64,000 bases of DNA from the NCBI RefSeq assembly GCF_034651555.1, contig NZ_JAYEEQ010000001.1:124001-188000 (forward strand), in the 5' to 3' direction. Of this stretch, positions 63,291 to 64,000 are shown one piece after another. The stretch is from Aurantibrevibacter litoralis. GTDB taxonomy: Bacteria > Bacteroidota > Bacteroidia > Flavobacteriales > Flavobacteriaceae. The notes under the pieces are model-generated. The model saw nothing but the letters and a program-made list of their open reading frames with translations, made no database searches and was not told where the DNA came from. The position numbers and the translations under genes were made by a program. Positions within the stretch are counted from its first letter, which is position 1. Every line of letters begins with the position of its first letter.

Positions 63291-64000
63291 TTATTCGTCT
63301 CTAAGTGCTACAATGGGTTTTATGCTTGCCGCTCGCTTTGCCGGAATATAACCCGCAATAGCCCCAAAAATGATGAGGAGCACCGTGGCAAAAATGGCTA
63401 CGCCCATATTTATATAGGGATTTGTAATAAAATAATCATCTAACTTTTCACCCAACGAACCTAACAAAGCAATGCCAATGAGCATTCCGATAAACCCGGA
63501 GATGGTGGTTATAAAGACAGATTCTAACAAAATAGTTCCGATTACGGCCTTTGGTGTAGCTCCCAGAGCTTTACGAATGCCCAGTTCTTTGGTTCGTTCT
63601 TTAACTACAAAGACCATAATATTGCTAATTCCGATAATTCCGGCTATGATGGTGCCAAAGGCCACAAAGGCCACAATAAGCTGTAATACTCTGGCAAATT
63701 GTTGGTTTTGCTGTAGTTGATCGGCAACGTTGCGAAAGAAAAGTGCACCTTGGTCGTCCGGACTGATGTTCTTTTTGTCTTTTATAAATTTATCCAGACT
63801 TCGGTCAAAAGCCATGGCACCCACATACCCGATTTCCGGCTTAAACCCCACAATGATCTGATCTATTTTGTCGGTGTTCTTTTCTATGAGTTGCCGTGTG
63901 GTATAGGGGATAAAAATGATGCGCTCCTCGTTATCGCCGCCATCATCCTGAAAAACTCCTATCACCTTAAACGCACTACCACCGACGTCTATAAATTCTC
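63291..64000 (-). CDS. ABC transporter permease, MacB/FtsX type (first of two, 5' end beyond window)
   Basis: C-terminal 236 codons are visible: end of the periplasmic domain (IIVGFKPEIGYVGAMAFDRS) and the FtsX domain with VVKERTKELGIRKALGATPK and the final YIPAKRAASIKPIVALRDE. Its stop codon (63291-63293) is nearly adjacent to the next permease start. The two permeases are related but not identical, consistent with a heterodimer. The frame stays open to the window edge. Confidence 0.93.
   Translation of the reverse strand, partial: EFIDVGGSAFKVIGVFQDDGGDNEERIIFIPYTTRQLIEKNTDKIDQIIVGFKPEIGYVGAMAFDRSLDKFIKDKKNISPDDQGALFFRNVADQLQQNQQFARVLQLIVAFVAFGTIIAGIIGISNIMVFVVKERTKELGIRKALGATPKAVIGTILLESVFITTISGFIGMLIGIALLGSLGEKLDDYFITNPYINMGVAIFATVLLIIFGAIAGYIPAKRAASIKPIVALRDE

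Noticed and set aside
62027..64000. Possible single frameshifted permease gene at 63289/63291
   Set aside because: Each reading frame has its own complete FtsX C-terminal domain and a proper start or stop, so these are two genes.

Overview
The window looks like a chromosomal segment of a marine-type member of the Flavobacteriaceae (Bacteroidota). The evidence is the content: a complete alternative complex III operon, two PorP/SprF type IX secretion genes, a giant adhesin with a type B sorting domain, a SusC/SusD pair, a membrane-tethered TPR-AraC regulator, a DUF2723 membrane protein, and promoters of the Bacteroidota form TTTG-N19-21-TANNTTTG. Shine-Dalgarno sequences are largely absent. I see no CRISPR array, insertion sequence or intact prophage; the only hints of past mobility are partial copies of a tRNA-Gln 3' end.

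Layout. 1-1840: 5' two thirds of polA (minus strand, runs off the left edge). 2178-9915: a glycosyltransferase, a glycosylasparaginase, cutC, a membrane metallophosphoesterase, a cysteine-less thioredoxin-fold protein and a large DUF2723 membrane protein. 10082-10153: tRNA-Gln with its terminator, whose tail is duplicated 114 bp downstream. 10885-15388: rimP-nusA-infB. 15802-16173: a SPOR-domain protein. 16583-28269: the respiratory operon actABCDEF-coxB-coxA, which encodes a quinol:cytochrome c oxidoreductase followed by subunits II and I of the terminal oxidase that it feeds. 28418-34993: a GIN-domain protein, an acyl-CoA oxidase-like enzyme, ruvB, a cytochrome P450 and queG. 35307-42082: a TPR-AraC regulator convergent with a SusD/SusC pair of unknown substrate. 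42517-44463: a SanA-like protein and an NRAMP-related transporter with altered metal-site motifs. 44529-51408: an adhesin-PorP-OmpA (PorE-like) cassette linked to type IX secretion. 51568-54333: fabD, a gamma-carbonic-anhydrase-like protein and a second PorP. 54457-58672: an Nfu protein with a doubled N domain, dodecin, a DUF255 protein and an MscS channel. 58708-64000: tsaB, then a TolC-HlyD-permease-permease efflux operon (minus strand, runs off the right edge).

Most of the window is ordinary housekeeping. The more unusual points are an extra monoheme domain on ActA, a helix-hairpin-helix-like tail on ActC, an NRAMP protein without the DPGN and MPH motifs, a degenerate thioredoxin, near-identical 240-bp repeats in the adhesin gene with a structured leader in front of it, an orphan 28-bp perfect palindrome with terminator features, and the tRNA-Gln tail copies. 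I did not find a clearly new multi-gene system. Functional calls rest on reading motifs by eye; no database search was run.
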